From Gallaecimonas sp. GXIMD4217 (lineage in GTDB: Bacteria; Pseudomonadota; Gammaproteobacteria; Enterobacterales; Gallaecimonadaceae), in the NCBI RefSeq assembly GCF_038087665.1, contig NZ_CP149925.1:2108870-2172869 (forward strand): DNA of 64,000 bases, written 5' to 3'. Numbering within the stretch: the stretch's first letter is position 1; every line of letters begins with the position of its first letter. A model generated the notes under the pieces. The model made no database searches and was not told where the DNA came from. It saw only the letters and a program-made list of their open reading frames with translations. The position numbers and the translations under genes are program-made. This document shows positions 10,263 to 22,400 of the stretch, in pieces.

Positions 10263-11531
10263 TCAGCTTGATGCTGCCTGATTATCCGAGCGGTAAATCA
10301 GGATGGGGTCGGACTCGCCCTTGATGACGGTCTCGTCTATGACCACCTTGGCGACATTGTCCATGGACGGCAGTTCGTACATGGTGTCCAGCAGCACGTT
10401 CTCGACGATGGACCTCAGGCCGCGGGCGCCGGTCTTGCGATCCATGGCCTTCTGGGCGATGGCACGCAGGGCGTCTTCGCGGAACTCCAGCTCCACGCCT
10501 TCCAGGGAGAACAGCGCCTGGTACTGCTTGGTCAGGGCGTTCTTGGGCTCGCGCAGGATCTGGATCAGGGCGTCGGCATCGAGCTCGTCCAGGGTCGCCA
10601 CCACCGGCAGGCGGCCGATGAATTCGGGGATCAGGCCGTACTTGACCAGATCCTCGGGCTCGACCTTGCGGAAGATGTCGGACAGGGAGGCCTTGTCCTT
10701 CTCGCCCTTGACCTCTGCGCCGAAGCCGATGCCCTTGGAGGTGGCGGTGCGGCTTTCGACCACCTTATCCAGGCCGGCAAAGGCGCCGCCACAGATAAAG
10801 AGGATCTTGGAGGTGTCCACCTGCAGGAACTCCTGCTGGGGATGCTTGCGGCCGCCCTGGGGCGGTACCGCCGCCACCGTGCCTTCGATCAGCTTCAGCA
10901 GCGCCTGCTGCACCCCTTCACCGGACACGTCGCGGGTGATGGAAGGGTTGTCTGACTTGCGGGAGATCTTGTCGATCTCGTCGATATAGACGATGCCGCG
11001 CTGGGCCTTCTCGATATCGTAGTCACACTTCTGCAGCAGCTTCTGGATGATGTTCTCCACGTCCTCGCCCACGTAACCGGCTTCGGTCAGGGTGGTGGCG
11101 TCGGCCATGGTGAAGGGCACATCCAGCAGGCGGGCCAGGGTCTCGGCCAGCAGGGTCTTGCCGGAGCCGGTGGGGCCGATCAGCAGGATGTTGCTCTTGC
11201 CCAACTCCACGTCGTCGTGGCTGGGGTTGCGCAGACGCTTGTAGTGGTTGTAGACCGCCACGGCCAGCACCTTCTTGGCATGCTCCTGGCCGATGACGAA
11301 GTCATCCAGATGGTCGCGGATCTCCCGGGGCACCGGCAGGGCATCGGCGGCCTGGCGCGGGGCGATCTCCTTGATTTCTTCGCGAATGATGTCGTTACAA
11401 AGATCAACACACTCGTCGCAGATGAACACCGACGGGCCGGCGATCAGCTTACGCACTTCATGCTGACTCTTGCCGCAGAAGGAGCAGTACAGGAGCTTGC
11501 CGTCACTGCTGCCTTTGGAGCTATCTGTCAT
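10263..11531 (-). CDS. clpX: ClpX, ATPase subunit of ClpXP protease
   Basis: This 422-residue AAA+ unfoldase recognises tagged substrates and feeds them to ClpP. The N-terminal zinc-binding domain has four cysteines (CSFCGKSQ and [10 protein letters not shown]), Walker A is GPTGSGKT, Walker B is IVYIDEID, and sensor and C-terminal D2 regions are complete. AGAGGTAGG precedes the ATG. It lies 79 bp downstream of clpP in the same direction, as in most gammaproteobacteria. Confidence 0.97.
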   Translation of the reverse strand: MTDSSKGSSDGKLLYCSFCGKSQHEVRKLIAGPSVFICDECVDLCNDIIREEIKEIAPRQAADALPVPREIRDHLDDFVIGQEHAKKVLAVAVYNHYKRLRNPSHDDVELGKSNILLIGPTGSGKTLLAETLARLLDVPFTMADATTLTEAGYVGEDVENIIQKLLQKCDYDIEKAQRGIVYIDEIDKISRKSDNPSITRDVSGEGVQQALLKLIEGTVAAVPPQGGRKHPQQEFLQVDTSKILFICGGAFAGLDKVVESRTATSKGIGFGAEVKGEKDKASLSDIFRKVEPEDLVKYGLIPEFIGRLPVVATLDELDADALIQILREPKNALTKQYQALFSLEGVELEFREDALRAIAQKAMDRKTGARGLRSIVENVLLDTMYELPSMDNVAKVVIDETVIKGESDPILIYRSDNQAASS

Positions 11532-11610
11532 TACCTACCTCTTGCTGTTCGGATCAGTCCGACCGGCTCATATCCCTATTTTACGATACTGACCCGAATT
11601 CGGCTCGCTA

Positions 11611-12225
11611 TTACTGTCGCTTGCTGAGTACGGAGTCGATGATGCCGTACTCGGCGGCCTGGTCCGCGGTCATGAAGTTGTCCCGGTCGGTATCCCGGGT
11701 GATGGTCTCCAGATCCTGGCCGGTGTGTTCGGCCAGCAGGCGGTTGAGCTTGTCCTTTATGGACAGGATTTCCCGGGCGTGGATTTCAAAGTCGGATGCC
11801 TGGCCCTGGAAGCCGCCCAGGGGCTGGTGGATCATCACCCTGGCATTGGGCAGGCAGTGGCGCTTGCCCTGGGCACCGCCGGCCAGCAGGAAGGCGCCCA
11901 TGGAGGCGGCCTGGCCCATGCAGACGGTGCTGACATCCGGTTTGATGAACTGCATGGTGTCGTAGATGGCCATGCCGGCGGTCACGGAGCCGCCCGGGGA
12001 ATTGATATAGAGGAAGATATCCTTTTCCGGATTCTCCGCTTCCAGGAACAGCATCTGCGCCACGATCAGGTTGGCCATGACGTCTTCGACCTGACCGTTC
12101 AGGAAGATCACCCGCTCTTTCAACAGCCTGGAATAGATGTCGTAGGAGCGCTCCCCCCTGGAGGTCTGTTCCACGACCATGGGTACCAGTGCATTCATCA
12201 CTGTGTTATCGGCGGTGTTGTGCAT
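11611..12225 (-). CDS. clpP: ClpP, proteolytic subunit of Clp proteases
   Basis: This 204-residue serine protease forms the double-heptamer chamber of ClpXP/ClpAP. The catalytic triad is visible as Ser in [11 protein letters not shown], His in [10 protein letters not shown] and Asp in [14 protein letters not shown] four codons upstream is possible, but ATG at 12225 has GGGA at normal spacing. The leader contains the tig terminator hairpin and, overlapping it, a plausible -10 element. Confidence 0.96.
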   Translation of the reverse strand: MHNTADNTVMNALVPMVVEQTSRGERSYDIYSRLLKERVIFLNGQVEDVMANLIVAQMLFLEAENPEKDIFLYINSPGGSVTAGMAIYDTMQFIKPDVSTVCMGQAASMGAFLLAGGAQGKRHCLPNARVMIHQPLGGFQGQASDFEIHAREILSIKDKLNRLLAEHTGQDLETITRDTDRDNFMTADQAAEYGIIDSVLSKRQ

Positions 12226-12243
12226 GTTCAGTCCCAAAACAAA

Positions 12244-12270
12244 AATGGCTCGAGTGTAGCTCGAGCCATT
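12244..12270 (-). terminator. Terminator of tig / leader hairpin of clpP
   Basis: The 11-base stem AATGGCTCGAG/CTCGAGCCATT with a five-base loop is followed on the minus strand by TTTTTGTTTT, 45 bases past the tig stop and only 19 bases before the clpP ATG. Confidence 0.85.
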
Positions 12271-12298
12271 ATAACTACCGACTTGAGAACCAAGTCAA
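12268..12298 (-). promoter_or_regulatory. Candidate clpP promoter overlapping the tig terminator
   Basis: On the minus strand TTGACT (12293-12298) and a perfect TATAAT (12268-12273) are 19 bases apart, slightly longer than ideal. The -10 hexamer overlaps the first arm of the hairpin, so a clpP transcript would start inside the stem-loop. Confidence 0.5.
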
Positions 12299-12315
12299 CG
12301 CGGCAGAAAGCTTTC

Positions 12316-13620
12316 TTAGCCGGCGTTGTTCATGATTTCATCAAACTTGGCGGCTTTCTCGGTGACCTTGGCCTTGCCCAGGATGAAGTCGATGGTCTGC
12401 TCTTCCAGGGCCAGGTTACGCATCTGGCCGAGCATCTCTTCGTTGCTGTTGAAGTACTCGATGACTTCCTTGGGATCCTCGTAGGCAGAAGCCTGGGTCT
12501 CGATGATCTCCTGAACGCGGGCATCCTCGGCCTTCAGCTCGTTGACCTTGATCAGCTCGCCCAGCACCAGGCCAACCTGGACGCGGCGACGGGCCTGCTC
12601 TTCGAACAGCTCGGCCGGCAGCTCGGGCAGGTTGGCGGCTTGCTGGTTGCCACCGAAGCGGGCCAGGGCCTGGCGGCGCAGGTTGTCGATCTCGGCGTCA
12701 ACCAGGGCCTTGGGCATGTCGACTTCGTTTTCCTTGAGCAGCTTGTCCAGGACCTGCTCCTTCAGCTTGTTACGCAGCACGTTCTTGAGCTCGCGCTCCA
12801 TGTTCTTGCGTACTTCCGCCTTCAGGGCCTCGACACCACCTTCGGTCACACCGAAGCGAGTGGCGAACTCGTCGGTCAGCTCGGGCAGTTCCTGGGCTTC
12901 GACCTTGATCACCTTGATGGCGAACTGGGCGGCCTTGCCCTTGAGGTTTTCGGCGTGGTAGTCCTCGGGGAAGGTCACGTCGGCGGTCACTTCCTCGCCG
13001 GCCTTCTTGCCCAGGATGGCGTCTTCGAAACCGGGGATCATGCGACCCTGGCCCAGGTTCAGGCTGAAGCCTTCGGCCTTGCCGCCGTCGAACTCTTCAC
13101 CGTCGATGGTACCGACGAAGTCGATGACGACGCGGTCACCGCTTTCGGCGGCCTTGTCGGCTTCGGCGAAGGTGGCGTGCTGCTTGCGCAGGGTGTCCAG
13201 CATGTTGGCCAGATCTTCGTCGGTCACGTCAACGACCGGCTTTTCGATTTCCAGGCTGTCCAGGCCCTTGACCTCGAACTCGGGGTAGACTTCGAAGGTA
13301 GCGGCGAACTCGAAATCGGCGCCGTCTTCGTCCTTGACCACTTCCAGGGTCGGGCCGCCGGCCGGGTTAATCTTTTCCTTGATGATGGCTTCGATGTAGT
13401 GGCGCTGCATCAGCTCCTGGGTGACGTCACCGCGCACGGCCTTACCGAAACGCTTCTTGATCAGGGACATCGGAACCTTGCCCTTACGGAAACCATCCAT
13501 ACGCTGGTTCTTGGCAACGTTACGCAGGCCTTGTTCTACGGCCGCTTCTACGGTGTCCGCCGGTACCTTGATGGTCAGGCGGCGCTCAAGACCCTGAGTC
13601 GTCTCAACAGAAACTTGCAT
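12316..13620 (-). CDS. tig: Trigger factor, ribosome-associated chaperone
   Basis: This 434-residue protein binds the ribosome exit tunnel and shelters nascent chains. The N-terminal ribosome-binding domain carries the signature [17 protein letters not shown]; the FKBP-type isomerase domain lies at about 150-240 ([20 protein letters not shown]); the rest is the helical C-terminal chaperone domain. GAGG precedes the ATG at normal spacing. It heads the tig-clpP-clpX-lon-hupB-ppiD order conserved with E. coli. Confidence 0.97.
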   Translation of the reverse strand: MQVSVETTQGLERRLTIKVPADTVEAAVEQGLRNVAKNQRMDGFRKGKVPMSLIKKRFGKAVRGDVTQELMQRHYIEAIIKEKINPAGGPTLEVVKDEDGADFEFAATFEVYPEFEVKGLDSLEIEKPVVDVTDEDLANMLDTLRKQHATFAEADKAAESGDRVVIDFVGTIDGEEFDGGKAEGFSLNLGQGRMIPGFEDAILGKKAGEEVTADVTFPEDYHAENLKGKAAQFAIKVIKVEAQELPELTDEFATRFGVTEGGVEALKAEVRKNMERELKNVLRNKLKEQVLDKLLKENEVDMPKALVDAEIDNLRRQALARFGGNQQAANLPELPAELFEEQARRRVQVGLVLGELIKVNELKAEDARVQEIIETQASAYEDPKEVIEYFNSNEEMLGQMRNLALEEQTIDFILGKAKVTEKAAKFDEIMNNAG

Positions 13621-13825
13621 CGTATTACCTCAGTTTTGTATCGCGAGCATGCAGTGCTTTCTGCATCTCTTTCTGACTTCCTGACAAAGGCATGGGCCTT
13701 TGCCGCATTGTCTTTATCTACCGGGAAAAGGGCCCCGGAAAGACCTGGTGACTATAGAATGACGGGGCATTATAACGACCCTTTAACCGGGAGTCGAGGC
13801 GCCACGGGGACCGGGTCCGGAAACG

Positions 13826-13856
13826 AAAAAGGCCCCGCTCTGTCGAGCGGGGCCTT
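13826..13856 (-). terminator. Intrinsic terminator of the tRNA-Arg/tRNA-His unit
   Basis: AAGGCCCCGCTC pairs with GAGCGGGGCCTT around a short loop and is followed by a T run on the minus strand, seven bases past the tRNA-His CCA. Confidence 0.88.
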
Positions 13857-13863
13857 GGGTATC

Positions 13864-13940
13864 TGGGGTGGCTGACGGGACTTGAACCCGCGACAACTGG
13901 AATCACAATCCAGGACTCTACCAACTGAGCTACAGCCACC
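13864..13940 (-). tRNA. tRNA-His (GUG)
   Basis: The 77-nt cloverleaf begins GGTGGCTGTAGCTC (including the extra 5' G typical of tRNA-His), has anticodon GTG in GATTGTGATT, and ends CACCCCA. It is near-identical to E. coli tRNA-His. It is co-transcribed with tRNA-Arg eight bases upstream. Confidence 0.97.
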
Positions 13941-13948
13941 ATATCAAA

Positions 13949-14025
<77 letters not shown>

Positions 14026-14058
14026 TTTACCGGCAACCCGTGCCGTTAACGCCGGCGC

Positions 14059-14087
14059 ATAATACGGATTTCACTACCTTGGGTCAA
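14059..14087 (-). promoter_or_regulatory. Sigma-70 promoter of the tRNA-Arg/tRNA-His operon
   Basis: On the minus strand TTGACC (14082-14087) and TATTAT (14059-14064) are 17 bases apart, followed by the GC-rich discriminator GCGCCGGC expected of a stringently controlled stable-RNA promoter. The first tRNA base is 33 bases downstream of the -10 box. Confidence 0.85.
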
Positions 14088-14190
14088 CCGCCCGATTGTG
14101 GCAAGTATTTCATGGCCCAAAGCCGGGAATTTTGTCAAAATATGGCGCGTCTCGTGCATCAAAACGTTTTCCTAGAGGACGCCCCTGTTC

Positions 14191-15037
14191 ATGTCTGCTC
14201 AGCTTATTGATGGCAAGGCCATCGCCGCCAAAGTCCGAAATCAAGTCAAAGACGCCGTCGCCAGCCGCGTTGCCGCCGGCAAACGGGCCCCCGGCCTGGC
14301 CGTGGTGCTGGTGGGCGAAGATCCCGCCTCCCAGGTCTATGTGGGCTCCAAGCGCCGCGCCTGTGAAGAGGTGGGTTTCGTGTCCCGCTCCTTCGACCTG
14401 CCGGACACCACCAGCGAAGCCGAGCTGCTGGCGCTTATCGACCAGCTCAACGAGGATGCCGAGATCGACGGTATCCTGGTGCAGCTGCCGCTGCCGGACG
14501 GCATCGACTCCACCAAGGTGCTGGAGCGGATCCGCCCCGACAAGGACGTGGACGGCTTCCATCCCTACAACGTCGGCCGCCTGGCCCAGCGCATCCCGGC
14601 CCTGCGCCCCTGCACCCCCAAGGGCGTGATCACCCTGCTCGAACACATGGGTGTCAAGACCCACGGCCTGGAGGCCGTGGTGGTGGGCGCTTCCAACATC
14701 GTCGGCCGTCCCATGACCCTGGAGCTGCTGCTGGCCGGCTGCACCACCACCACCTGCCACCGTTTCACCCGGGATCTGGAAGCCCATGTGCGCCGCGCCG
14801 ATCTGGTGGTGGTGGCCGTGGGCAAGGCCGAGTTCATTCCCGGCGACTGGATCAAGGAAGGTGCCATCGTCATCGATGTGGGCATCAACCGCCTGGACAG
14901 CGGCAAGCTGGTTGGCGACGTGGCCTTCGAGGTCGCCGCCGAGAAAGCCGCCCTGATCACCCCGGTACCGGGCGGCGTCGGCCCCATGACGGTGGCCACC
15001 CTGATCGAAAACACCCTGGAGGCCTGTGAAAGGTTCC

Positions 15038-15051
<14 letters not shown>
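14191..15051 (+). CDS. folD: FolD, methylenetetrahydrofolate dehydrogenase/cyclohydrolase
   Basis: This 286-residue bifunctional enzyme interconverts 5,10-methylene-, methenyl- and 10-formyl-tetrahydrofolate with NADP. Visible signatures are [13 protein letters not shown] with the catalytic Lys, [24 protein letters not shown], the Rossmann [10 protein letters not shown], and [24 protein letters not shown] lies 11 bases before the ATG, a rather long spacing. It is divergent from the tRNA operon, and its 3' end overlaps the next gene by 14 bases. Confidence 0.97.
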
Positions 15052-15854
<803 letters not shown>

Positions 15855-15856
<2 letters not shown>

Positions 15857-15884
15857 AAAAACCGGCCAACTGGCCGGTTTTTTT
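15855..15884. terminator. Bidirectional terminator between the K+ channel gene and cysS
   Basis: The stem ACCGGCCA/TGGCCGGT is flanked by seven A and seven T residues, so it works for the plus-strand channel gene and the minus-strand cysS, whose stop lies just beyond. Confidence 0.92.
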
Positions 15885-15885
15885 A

Positions 15886-17268
15886 TCAGGCTTTCTTGCG
15901 CCAGCTGGTGCCGCTGGGGCCATCCTCCAGCTCGATGCCCATGGCGGTCAGCTCATCCCGGGCCGCGTCCGCCGCCGCCCAGTCCTTGGCCGCCCTGGCC
16001 TGGTTGCGCTTGGCGATCAGGCCCTCGATGAGCTGAACCTCTTGCTCGGACTCGCCGCCCTTGAGGAACTCGGCCGGGTCCCGCTCCAGGATGCCCAGCA
16101 CGGCGCCCAGGGTCTTGAGCAGGGCCGCCAGCTGGCCGGCGCGCTCGCCGTCCTCCTGCTTGGCCTTGTTGAGTTCACGGGCCAGCTCGAAGATCACCGT
16201 CATGGCCTCGGGGATGTTGAAGTCGTCGTCCATGGCGGCGCGAAAGCGCGCCACATGGGCGTCGTCCAGGTCCACCTCGGCCGCCGGCGCCACGTCGCGC
16301 AGGGCGGTGTAGAGGCGCTCCAGGGCCGATCTGGCCTGGTTGAGGTTGTCCTCCGAGTAGTTGAGCTGGCTGCGGTAGTGGCTGGACAGCAGGAAGAAGC
16401 GCACCGTCTCGGCGTCGTAGACCTTGAGCACGTCGCGCACGGTGAAGAAGTTGCCCAGGGACTTGGACATCTTCTCCTTGTCCACCTGCACCATGCCGGA
16501 ATGGATCCAGTAATTGGCGAAGCTGTCGCCGGTGGCGCCGCAGCTCTGGGCGATTTCGTTCTCATGGTGGGGGAAGGTCAGATCCGAGCCACCGCCATGG
16601 ATGTCGAAACGGCTGCCCAGGTGCTTGCAAGACATGGCGGAGCACTCGATGTGCCAGCCGGGCCTGCCCGGGCCCCAGGGGGAATCCCAGGCCGGCTCGC
16701 CGGCCTTGGACTGCTTCCAGAGCACGAAATCCAGGGGGCTGCGCTTGCTCTGGTCCACCTCGACCCGGGCGCCGGCCTTGAGCGCTTCCAGATCCTGCCT
16801 GGACAGCTGGCCGTAGGCTTCGAAGCTGGGCACGTCGAACAGCACGTCACCGTTGTCGGCCACATAGGCGTGGCCGCGGTCGATGAGATCCTGGACCATC
16901 TGGATGATCTCCGGCATATGGCCGGTGACGGTGGGCTCGATGTCCACCGGCAGTATGTTGAGGGCAGCGAAGTCCTCGTGCATCAGCTTGGTCTGGCGGG
17001 TCGTCAACGCCTCACAGCTCTCACCATTTTCCGCCGCGCGCTTGATGATCTTGTCTTCCACGTCGGTGATGTTGCGCACATAGGTCACGTCGTAGCCGAC
17101 GTGGCGCAGGTAACGAACGATGACATCGAAGGCGGTGTAGGTGCGGGCATGACCTATGTGCATCAGGTCATAGATGGTGATGCCGCACACGTACATGGAA
17201 ACCTTGCCGGGAACCTGGGGTTTGAAGGCTTCCTTCTGGCGGGTCAGGGTGTTGTATATCTGGAGCAT
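15886..17268 (-). CDS. cysS: Cysteinyl-tRNA synthetase
   Basis: This 460-residue class I synthetase charges tRNA-Cys. It has the zinc/active-site cysteine in YVCGITIYD, the HIGH motif (HIGHART), further zinc ligands in [10 protein letters not shown] and [14 protein letters not shown], and the KMSKS loop ([10 protein letters not shown]), followed by the DALR-type C-terminal helical domain. Length matches E. coli (461). It is transcribed divergently from ppiB across about 107 bp. Confidence 0.97.
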   Translation of the reverse strand: MLQIYNTLTRQKEAFKPQVPGKVSMYVCGITIYDLMHIGHARTYTAFDVIVRYLRHVGYDVTYVRNITDVEDKIIKRAAENGESCEALTTRQTKLMHEDFAALNILPVDIEPTVTGHMPEIIQMVQDLIDRGHAYVADNGDVLFDVPSFEAYGQLSRQDLEALKAGARVEVDQSKRSPLDFVLWKQSKAGEPAWDSPWGPGRPGWHIECSAMSCKHLGSRFDIHGGGSDLTFPHHENEIAQSCGATGDSFANYWIHSGMVQVDKEKMSKSLGNFFTVRDVLKVYDAETVRFFLLSSHYRSQLNYSEDNLNQARSALERLYTALRDVAPAAEVDLDDAHVARFRAAMDDDFNIPEAMTVIFELARELNKAKQEDGERAGQLAALLKTLGAVLGILERDPAEFLKGGESEQEVQLIEGLIAKRNQARAAKDWAAADAARDELTAMGIELEDGPSGTSWRKKA

Positions 17269-17375
17269 GACGACTCATTCTTGGGCACGAATGGCTCCAT
17301 TGTATTCACCGCGGCTACCAGAGTCATCGGCAAATTAGTAGAATGACAGGCAAATCATCTAGCGAGGACAACCCC

Positions 17376-17867
17376 GTGGTCATACTGCACACCAACATGG
17401 GCGACATCAAGATCAAGCTGTTCGAAGACAAGGCTCCGGAAACCGTGGCCAACTTCAAGCAGTACGTGGCAGAAGGTTTCTACGACAACACCATCTTCCA
17501 CCGCGTCATCGACGGCTTCATGATCCAGGGCGGCGGCTTCGAGCCGGGCATGGACCAGAAAGCCACCCGCGCCCCCATCAAGAACGAGGCCGACAACGGC
17601 CTGGCCAACAAGCGCGGCACCCTGGCCATGGCCCGCACCCCGGATCCCCATTCCGCCACCGCCCAGTTCTTCATCAACGTCAAGGACAACGACTTCCTGA
17701 ACTTCCAGTCCGCCACCCCCAACGGTTACGGCTACTGTGTGTTCGCCGAAGTGGTTGAGGGCATGGACGTGGTCGACGCCATCAAGGGCGTGGACACCGG
17801 CAGCCACGGCTTCCACCAGGACGTGCCCCTGGAAGACGTGCTGATCGAGAAGGCGGAGCTGGCTTGA
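17376..17867 (+). CDS. ppiB: PpiB, cytoplasmic cyclophilin-type peptidyl-prolyl isomerase
   Basis: This 163-residue cyclophilin carries [34 protein letters not shown] and [16 protein letters not shown]. An in-frame ATG lies 11 codons upstream, but the GTG at 17376 has GAGGA eight bases before it and gives [10 protein letters not shown], which aligns with the E. coli start (MVTFHTNHGD, 164 residues). The stop overlaps the lpxH start in the string TTGA, so both genes are translationally coupled, an arrangement also seen in other gammaproteobacteria. Confidence 0.94.
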   Translation: MVILHTNMGDIKIKLFEDKAPETVANFKQYVAEGFYDNTIFHRVIDGFMIQGGGFEPGMDQKATRAPIKNEADNGLANKRGTLAMARTPDPHSATAQFFINVKDNDFLNFQSATPNGYGYCVFAEVVEGMDVVDAIKGVDTGSHGFHQDVPLEDVLIEKAELA

Positions 17868-18589
17868 GCCAAACCCTCTTCATCGCCGATCTGCACCTGA
17901 GCCCGGAGCGCCCCGATATCACGGCGGCGCTCCGGCGCTTTCTGGCCCAGGAAGGCGCCAAAGCCGAGGCCCTCTATGTGCTGGGGGATCTGTTCGAGAC
18001 CTGGATCGGCGACGATGACGACCATCCCTTCAACCAGGAAGTCATCAACCTCTTCGCCGCCAACGCCAAGCGCGGCGTCAAGCAATACTTCATCCACGGC
18101 AACCGCGACTTCCTGATAGGCCAGCGCTTCGCCAGGGCCGCCGGACTCACACTGCTGCCGGAAGTCGCCGTCATCGATCTCTACGGCCGCAAGGCGCTGA
18201 TCATGCACGGCGACAGCCTCTGCACCCTGGACGAGGCCTACCAGGCCTTTCGCAGGAAGAGCCGCGGCTTCTGGTGGCAGCTGCGCATCCGGCTGCTGCC
18301 GCTGTGGCTGAGAAGGCGCATCGCCCGCAACTACCGCCAGCAGAGCCAGGCCGCCAACGCCATGAAGGCAGACAGCATCATGGACGTGACCCCGGCCGAG
18401 GTGGACAGGGTCATGGCCGAGCAGGGCGTGGATCTCTTGATCCACGGCCATACCCACAGGCCGGCCCGGCACCAGGTGCAGGCCGGCGAGCGTATCGTGC
18501 TGGGCGACTGGTATGAACAAAGCTCCCTGCTGAGGGTGACGCCGGACGGCATCAGCCTGGAGTTCGCTCCCTTAGAAAAAAGCGCCTGA
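17864..18589 (+). CDS. lpxH: LpxH, UDP-2,3-diacylglucosamine diphosphatase
   Basis: This 241-residue metallophosphoesterase removes UMP from UDP-diacylglucosamine to give lipid X in lipid A synthesis at the inner-membrane surface. The metal-binding motifs are complete: ADLHLS, LGDLFE, GNRDF, MHGDSLC and HGHTHRP. The start is TTG at 17864, sharing bases with the ppiB stop; GGAG lies five bases upstream and the protein begins [12 protein letters not shown]. The stop codon lies inside the downstream terminator stem. Confidence 0.94.
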   Translation: MSQTLFIADLHLSPERPDITAALRRFLAQEGAKAEALYVLGDLFETWIGDDDDHPFNQEVINLFAANAKRGVKQYFIHGNRDFLIGQRFARAAGLTLLPEVAVIDLYGRKALIMHGDSLCTLDEAYQAFRRKSRGFWWQLRIRLLPLWLRRRIARNYRQQSQAANAMKADSIMDVTPAEVDRVMAEQGVDLLIHGHTHRPARHQVQAGERIVLGDWYEQSSLLRVTPDGISLEFAPLEKSA

Positions 18590-18601
18590 CGGCGCTTTTT
18601 T
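18576..18601. terminator. Bidirectional terminator between lpxH and miaE
   Basis: AAAAAAGCGCC and GGCGCTTTTTT pair around TGAC, which contains the lpxH stop codon. The miaE stop on the minus strand abuts the other side. Confidence 0.88.
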
Positions 18602-19366
18602 CTATGCCGGACTGCCGCTATGGAAGCGGAGCTCGCTATCCGGGCTTTGAATGAGTTCGGCTTCCAGCCGGCGGAAGAAGGCCACCCTCTCACCGATATC
18701 CTCAGCGGCCACCTGCTCGGCAAGCCCAAGGTAATCCTGGTAATGGCGAGCCTCGGAGCGCAGCAGCGACACGTAGAAGCGGGCGATATCGTCGTCCAGG
18801 TGCGGCGCCAGGGCGGCGAAACGCTCGCAGGAGCGGGCCTCGATAAAGGCGCCGATGATGAGCTTGTCCACCAGGGTGGCCGGCTCGTGGCCACGGACAT
18901 GGCGAATGAGCCCCTTGGCGTAGCGGGCCGCCGTCACCGTCTGATAGGGGATGCCCCGCGCCGCCATCAGCTCCAGTACCTGCTCGAAATGGTGCAGTTC
19001 CTCCTTGATGAGGCGCACCATCTTGTCGAGGATGTCCGGGCCATGGGCAAAGCCCTCTTTTGGCGCCAGGGTGCCTATCAGGGCGTTCTTCTTGTCGCCG
19101 AAGTCCCCTGCCCCGCCCCGGTAGACGAAATCCTCGTAGGGCTTGACCCAGTCCAGCAGCGCCTGGCCGCTGGGACCGTCCACGCCATAGCGGCGGATCA
19201 GCCAGATGGCGGTCTGGGCCGCCTTGAGCTCGCAGTTGCAGTGGTCGATGAGCAGCAGCGGCAGGTTTTCCGGGGCCCTGGCCTTGTCTATCCAGGCAGC
19301 CGGCGTCGGGCAGCCCAGGAAGGCGTTGATGGGGGCAAGCAGCTCGGCATGGGCGGATACGGGCAT
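18602..19366 (-). CDS. miaE: MiaE, tRNA ms2io6A37 hydroxylase
   Basis: MiaE is a non-heme diiron monooxygenase that hydroxylates the isopentenyl group of ms2i6A at tRNA position 37. The ferritin-like metal ligands are visible in DHCNCELKAAQ, IKEELHHFEQVLELM, FIEARSCERF and SEARHYQDYLGLAE. ATGATG begins the frame; AGGAG stands two bases before the first ATG and five before the second (19366), which is preferred and gives 254 residues. miaE is present in only some proteobacteria, so it is a modest lineage marker. It is convergent with lpxH. Confidence 0.92.
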   Translation of the reverse strand: MPVSAHAELLAPINAFLGCPTPAAWIDKARAPENLPLLLIDHCNCELKAAQTAIWLIRRYGVDGPSGQALLDWVKPYEDFVYRGGAGDFGDKKNALIGTLAPKEGFAHGPDILDKMVRLIKEELHHFEQVLELMAARGIPYQTVTAARYAKGLIRHVRGHEPATLVDKLIIGAFIEARSCERFAALAPHLDDDIARFYVSLLRSEARHYQDYLGLAEQVAAEDIGERVAFFRRLEAELIQSPDSELRFHSGSPA

Positions 19367-19425
19367 CATTACTCCTTGGTTCGGCCAGGGATTCTAATGA
19401 AGGGCCAGCAGCGCCTCAAGCCATG

Positions 19426-19455
19426 AAAAAGGCCCTTCCGGGGAAGGGCCTTTTT
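19426..19455 (-). terminator. Intrinsic terminator of the TSP3-repeat lipoprotein gene
   Basis: The stem AAGGCCCTTCC/GGAAGGGCCTT is flanked by A and T runs, ten bases past the stop of the repeat gene. Confidence 0.88.
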
Positions 19456-19465
19456 GCGCCTCGGC

Positions 19466-22400
19466 TCAGGATGCCGGCGGCGCCACACAGAGGGCGTAGA
19501 CATTCAGGTCTTTCAGCGCCCCCAGCACGGCGGCCTTTTCCAGCTCCACCTCGTCGAAATCCTGGGTCGTTTCCATGATCACCAGCTGGCGTGTGGCGTC
19601 ATTGAACAGGCCCAGCAGCTGCAGGCCCAGCAGGCCACCGCTGTCGCTGTTTTCCTGCTCGGCGCCATTGAGGTAGGTGGTGATCCCCAGGTTGGCCAGT
19701 AGGCTCACGTCCAGCTGGCCACCCGGCGACGACACCAGGAAGCCGACCCGCTTGGCCCCCGTATAGCTGGTGTTGCCGTCCTCCACGCTGGCCCAGAGGC
19801 TCGCCGCCACCGCCGCGGGCGTGGTCATGAGCCCGGCATTGTTCATATTGGTGTCGACGATATTGCCGGCGTCACTGATACCACAGCCCAGGCAAACAGC
19901 GCCACGCTGTCCCGTGGTCACGCCGACCCCCGTACCCACCACCGGCTCGAACAGCAGGCCGGCGCCACAGGCGATGTTTTCCTCGCTGTCGCAGACATCG
20001 CCAATGCCGTCGCCGTCGGTGTCGGCCTGGTCGGCGTTGGCATTGAGCGGACAGTTGTCGGCACCATCGAGTATGCCGTCGCCATCATCGTCCGTGTCGC
20101 AGGCGTCACCCAGGCCATCGCCGTCGGTGTCGGTCTGGTCGACATTGGCGGTCAGCGGGCAGTTGTCGGCACCGTCCAGGACGCCGTCACCGTCATCGTC
20201 GCCGTCGCAGACATCACCGACGCCGTCACCATCGGTGTCGGTCTGGTCGGCGTTGGCGTCGACAGGGCAGTTGTCGGTGCCGTCCGTGACGCCGTCACCA
20301 TCATCGTCGTCGTCACAGACGTCACCCAGGCCGTCGCCATCCAGGTCGGCCTGATCGGCATTGGCCACGGCCGGACAGTTGTCGGCACCGTCGTCGATAC
20401 CGTCACCATCGCTGTCGGTGTTGGCGTCGCAGGCGTCGCCTATGCCGTCGCCGTCGGTGTCGAGCTGGTCGGCATTGGCGGTCAGCGGGCAGTTGTCGGC
20501 GCCGTCCAGCACGCCATCGCCATCGTCGTCATCGTCGCAGGCATCGCCCAGGCCGTCACCGTCGGTGTCGAGCTGGGAGGGGTTCGCCGTCAGCGGGCAG
20601 TTGTCGGCACCGTCGCTGACACCGTCACCGTCATCGTCGCTGTCACAGGCATCACCAATGCCGTCGCCGTCGGTGTCGGTCTGGTCGGCATTGCCGGTCA
20701 GCGGGCAGTTGTCGACACCGTCGCCAACGCCATCGCCATCGTCATCGCCGTCACAAAGGTCACCTTGCCCATCGCCGTCCGTATCGAGCTGGGACGGGTT
20801 GGCGGTAACGGGGCAATTGTCGCTGCCGTCGAGGACACCGTCACCGTCGTCGTCGGCATCACAGGCGTCGCCTTGACCATCGCCGTCGAGGTCGGACTGG
20901 CCGGGGTTGGCCACGGCCGGGCAGTTGTCACTGCCGTCGGCGATGCCGTCGCCGTCCGAGTCGGTCAGGGGATCGCAGGCGTCCCCCAGGCCGTCGCCAT
21001 CGAGATCGCTCTGATCGGCATTGGCATTGACCGGGCAATTGTCGGCGCCATCGCTGATGCCGTCGCCATCGTCATCGTTATCGCAGAGATCGCCCAGGCC
21101 GTCACCATCGAGATCGCTCTGGTCGGGATTGGCCACGGCCGGGCAGTTGTCGCTGCCGTCGTCGATGCCATCGCCGTCGCTGTCGGTATTGGCATCACAG
21201 GCATCGCCCAGGCCGTCGCCGTCACCGTCCGCCTGGTCGGCGTTGGGAGTCAGCGGGCAATTGTCGGCACCGTCGGAGACGCCGTCGCCATCATCGTCAC
21301 CGTCACAGGCATCGCCCAGGCCATCGCCGTCGAGATCGCCCTGACCGGGGTTGGCCGTCACCGGACAGTTGTCGCTACCGTCGCTGATGCCGTCGCCGTC
21401 GTCATCGCTGTCGCAGGCATCCCCCAGGCCGTCGCTGTCGGTATCGGTCTGGCTGGGGTTGGCGGTCAGCGGACAGTTGTCACCGGCATCGGCAATGCCG
21501 TCACCGTCATCGTCGGCGTCACAGGCGTCGCCGAGACCATCGCCGTCGCTGTCCTGCTGGCCGGTGTTGACGGTCAGGGGGCAATTGTCGGCACCGTCGA
21601 GGACGGTATCGCCATCGTCGTCGGCGTCACAGGCATCGCCCTGGCCATCGCTGTCGGTGTCGGTCTGGTCGGGGTTGGCGGTCAGGGGGCAGTTGTCCAG
21701 GTCATCCTGGATGCCGTCACCGTCATCGTCACTGTCACAGACGTCGCCCTGGCCGTCACCGTCGCTGTCGATTTGAGCACCGTTGGCCTGCAGTGGGCAG
21801 TTGTCGACATCATTGTCGACACCGTCACCGTCCCTGTCGTCGTCGCAGGCGTCACCTATGCCGTCGCCATCCTGGTCACTCTGGCCCGGGTTGGCGACGA
21901 CGGGGCAGTTGTCGACGCCGTCATCGACACCGTCACCGTCACTGTCGGTGTTGGTATCACAGGCATCCCCGACACCATCGAGATCGCCATCATCCTGGCT
22001 GGGATTGGCGATCAAGGGGCAGTTATCACTGTCGTCATCAACACCATCGCCGTCATCGTCCGAGTCGCAGGCATCACCCGAGCCGTCCCCGTCGGTGTCG
22101 GTCTGATCCGGATTCACCTGCAATGGACAGTTGTCGCTGCCATCACTGATGCCGTCGCCATCATCGTCGGAATCACAGGCATCGCCCACACCGTCACCGT
22201 CGGTGTCGCTCTGGCCTGGGTTGGCGTTGACCGGGCAGTTATCCAGATCATCCTGGATGCCATCACCATCGTCGTCGGCATCACAGACATCGCCCTGGCC
22301 GTCGCCATCGGTATTGCTCTGTTCCGGATTGGCATTGACCGGGCAGTTGTCGCTGCCGTCGCCGACGCCGTCACCGTCATCATCGGCGTCGCAGGCATCG

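Noticed and set aside
11725-13875. A 716-codon plus-strand frame opposite clpP and tig.
   Set aside because: It is antisense to two certain genes, runs through a terminator, and has no recognisable protein features.
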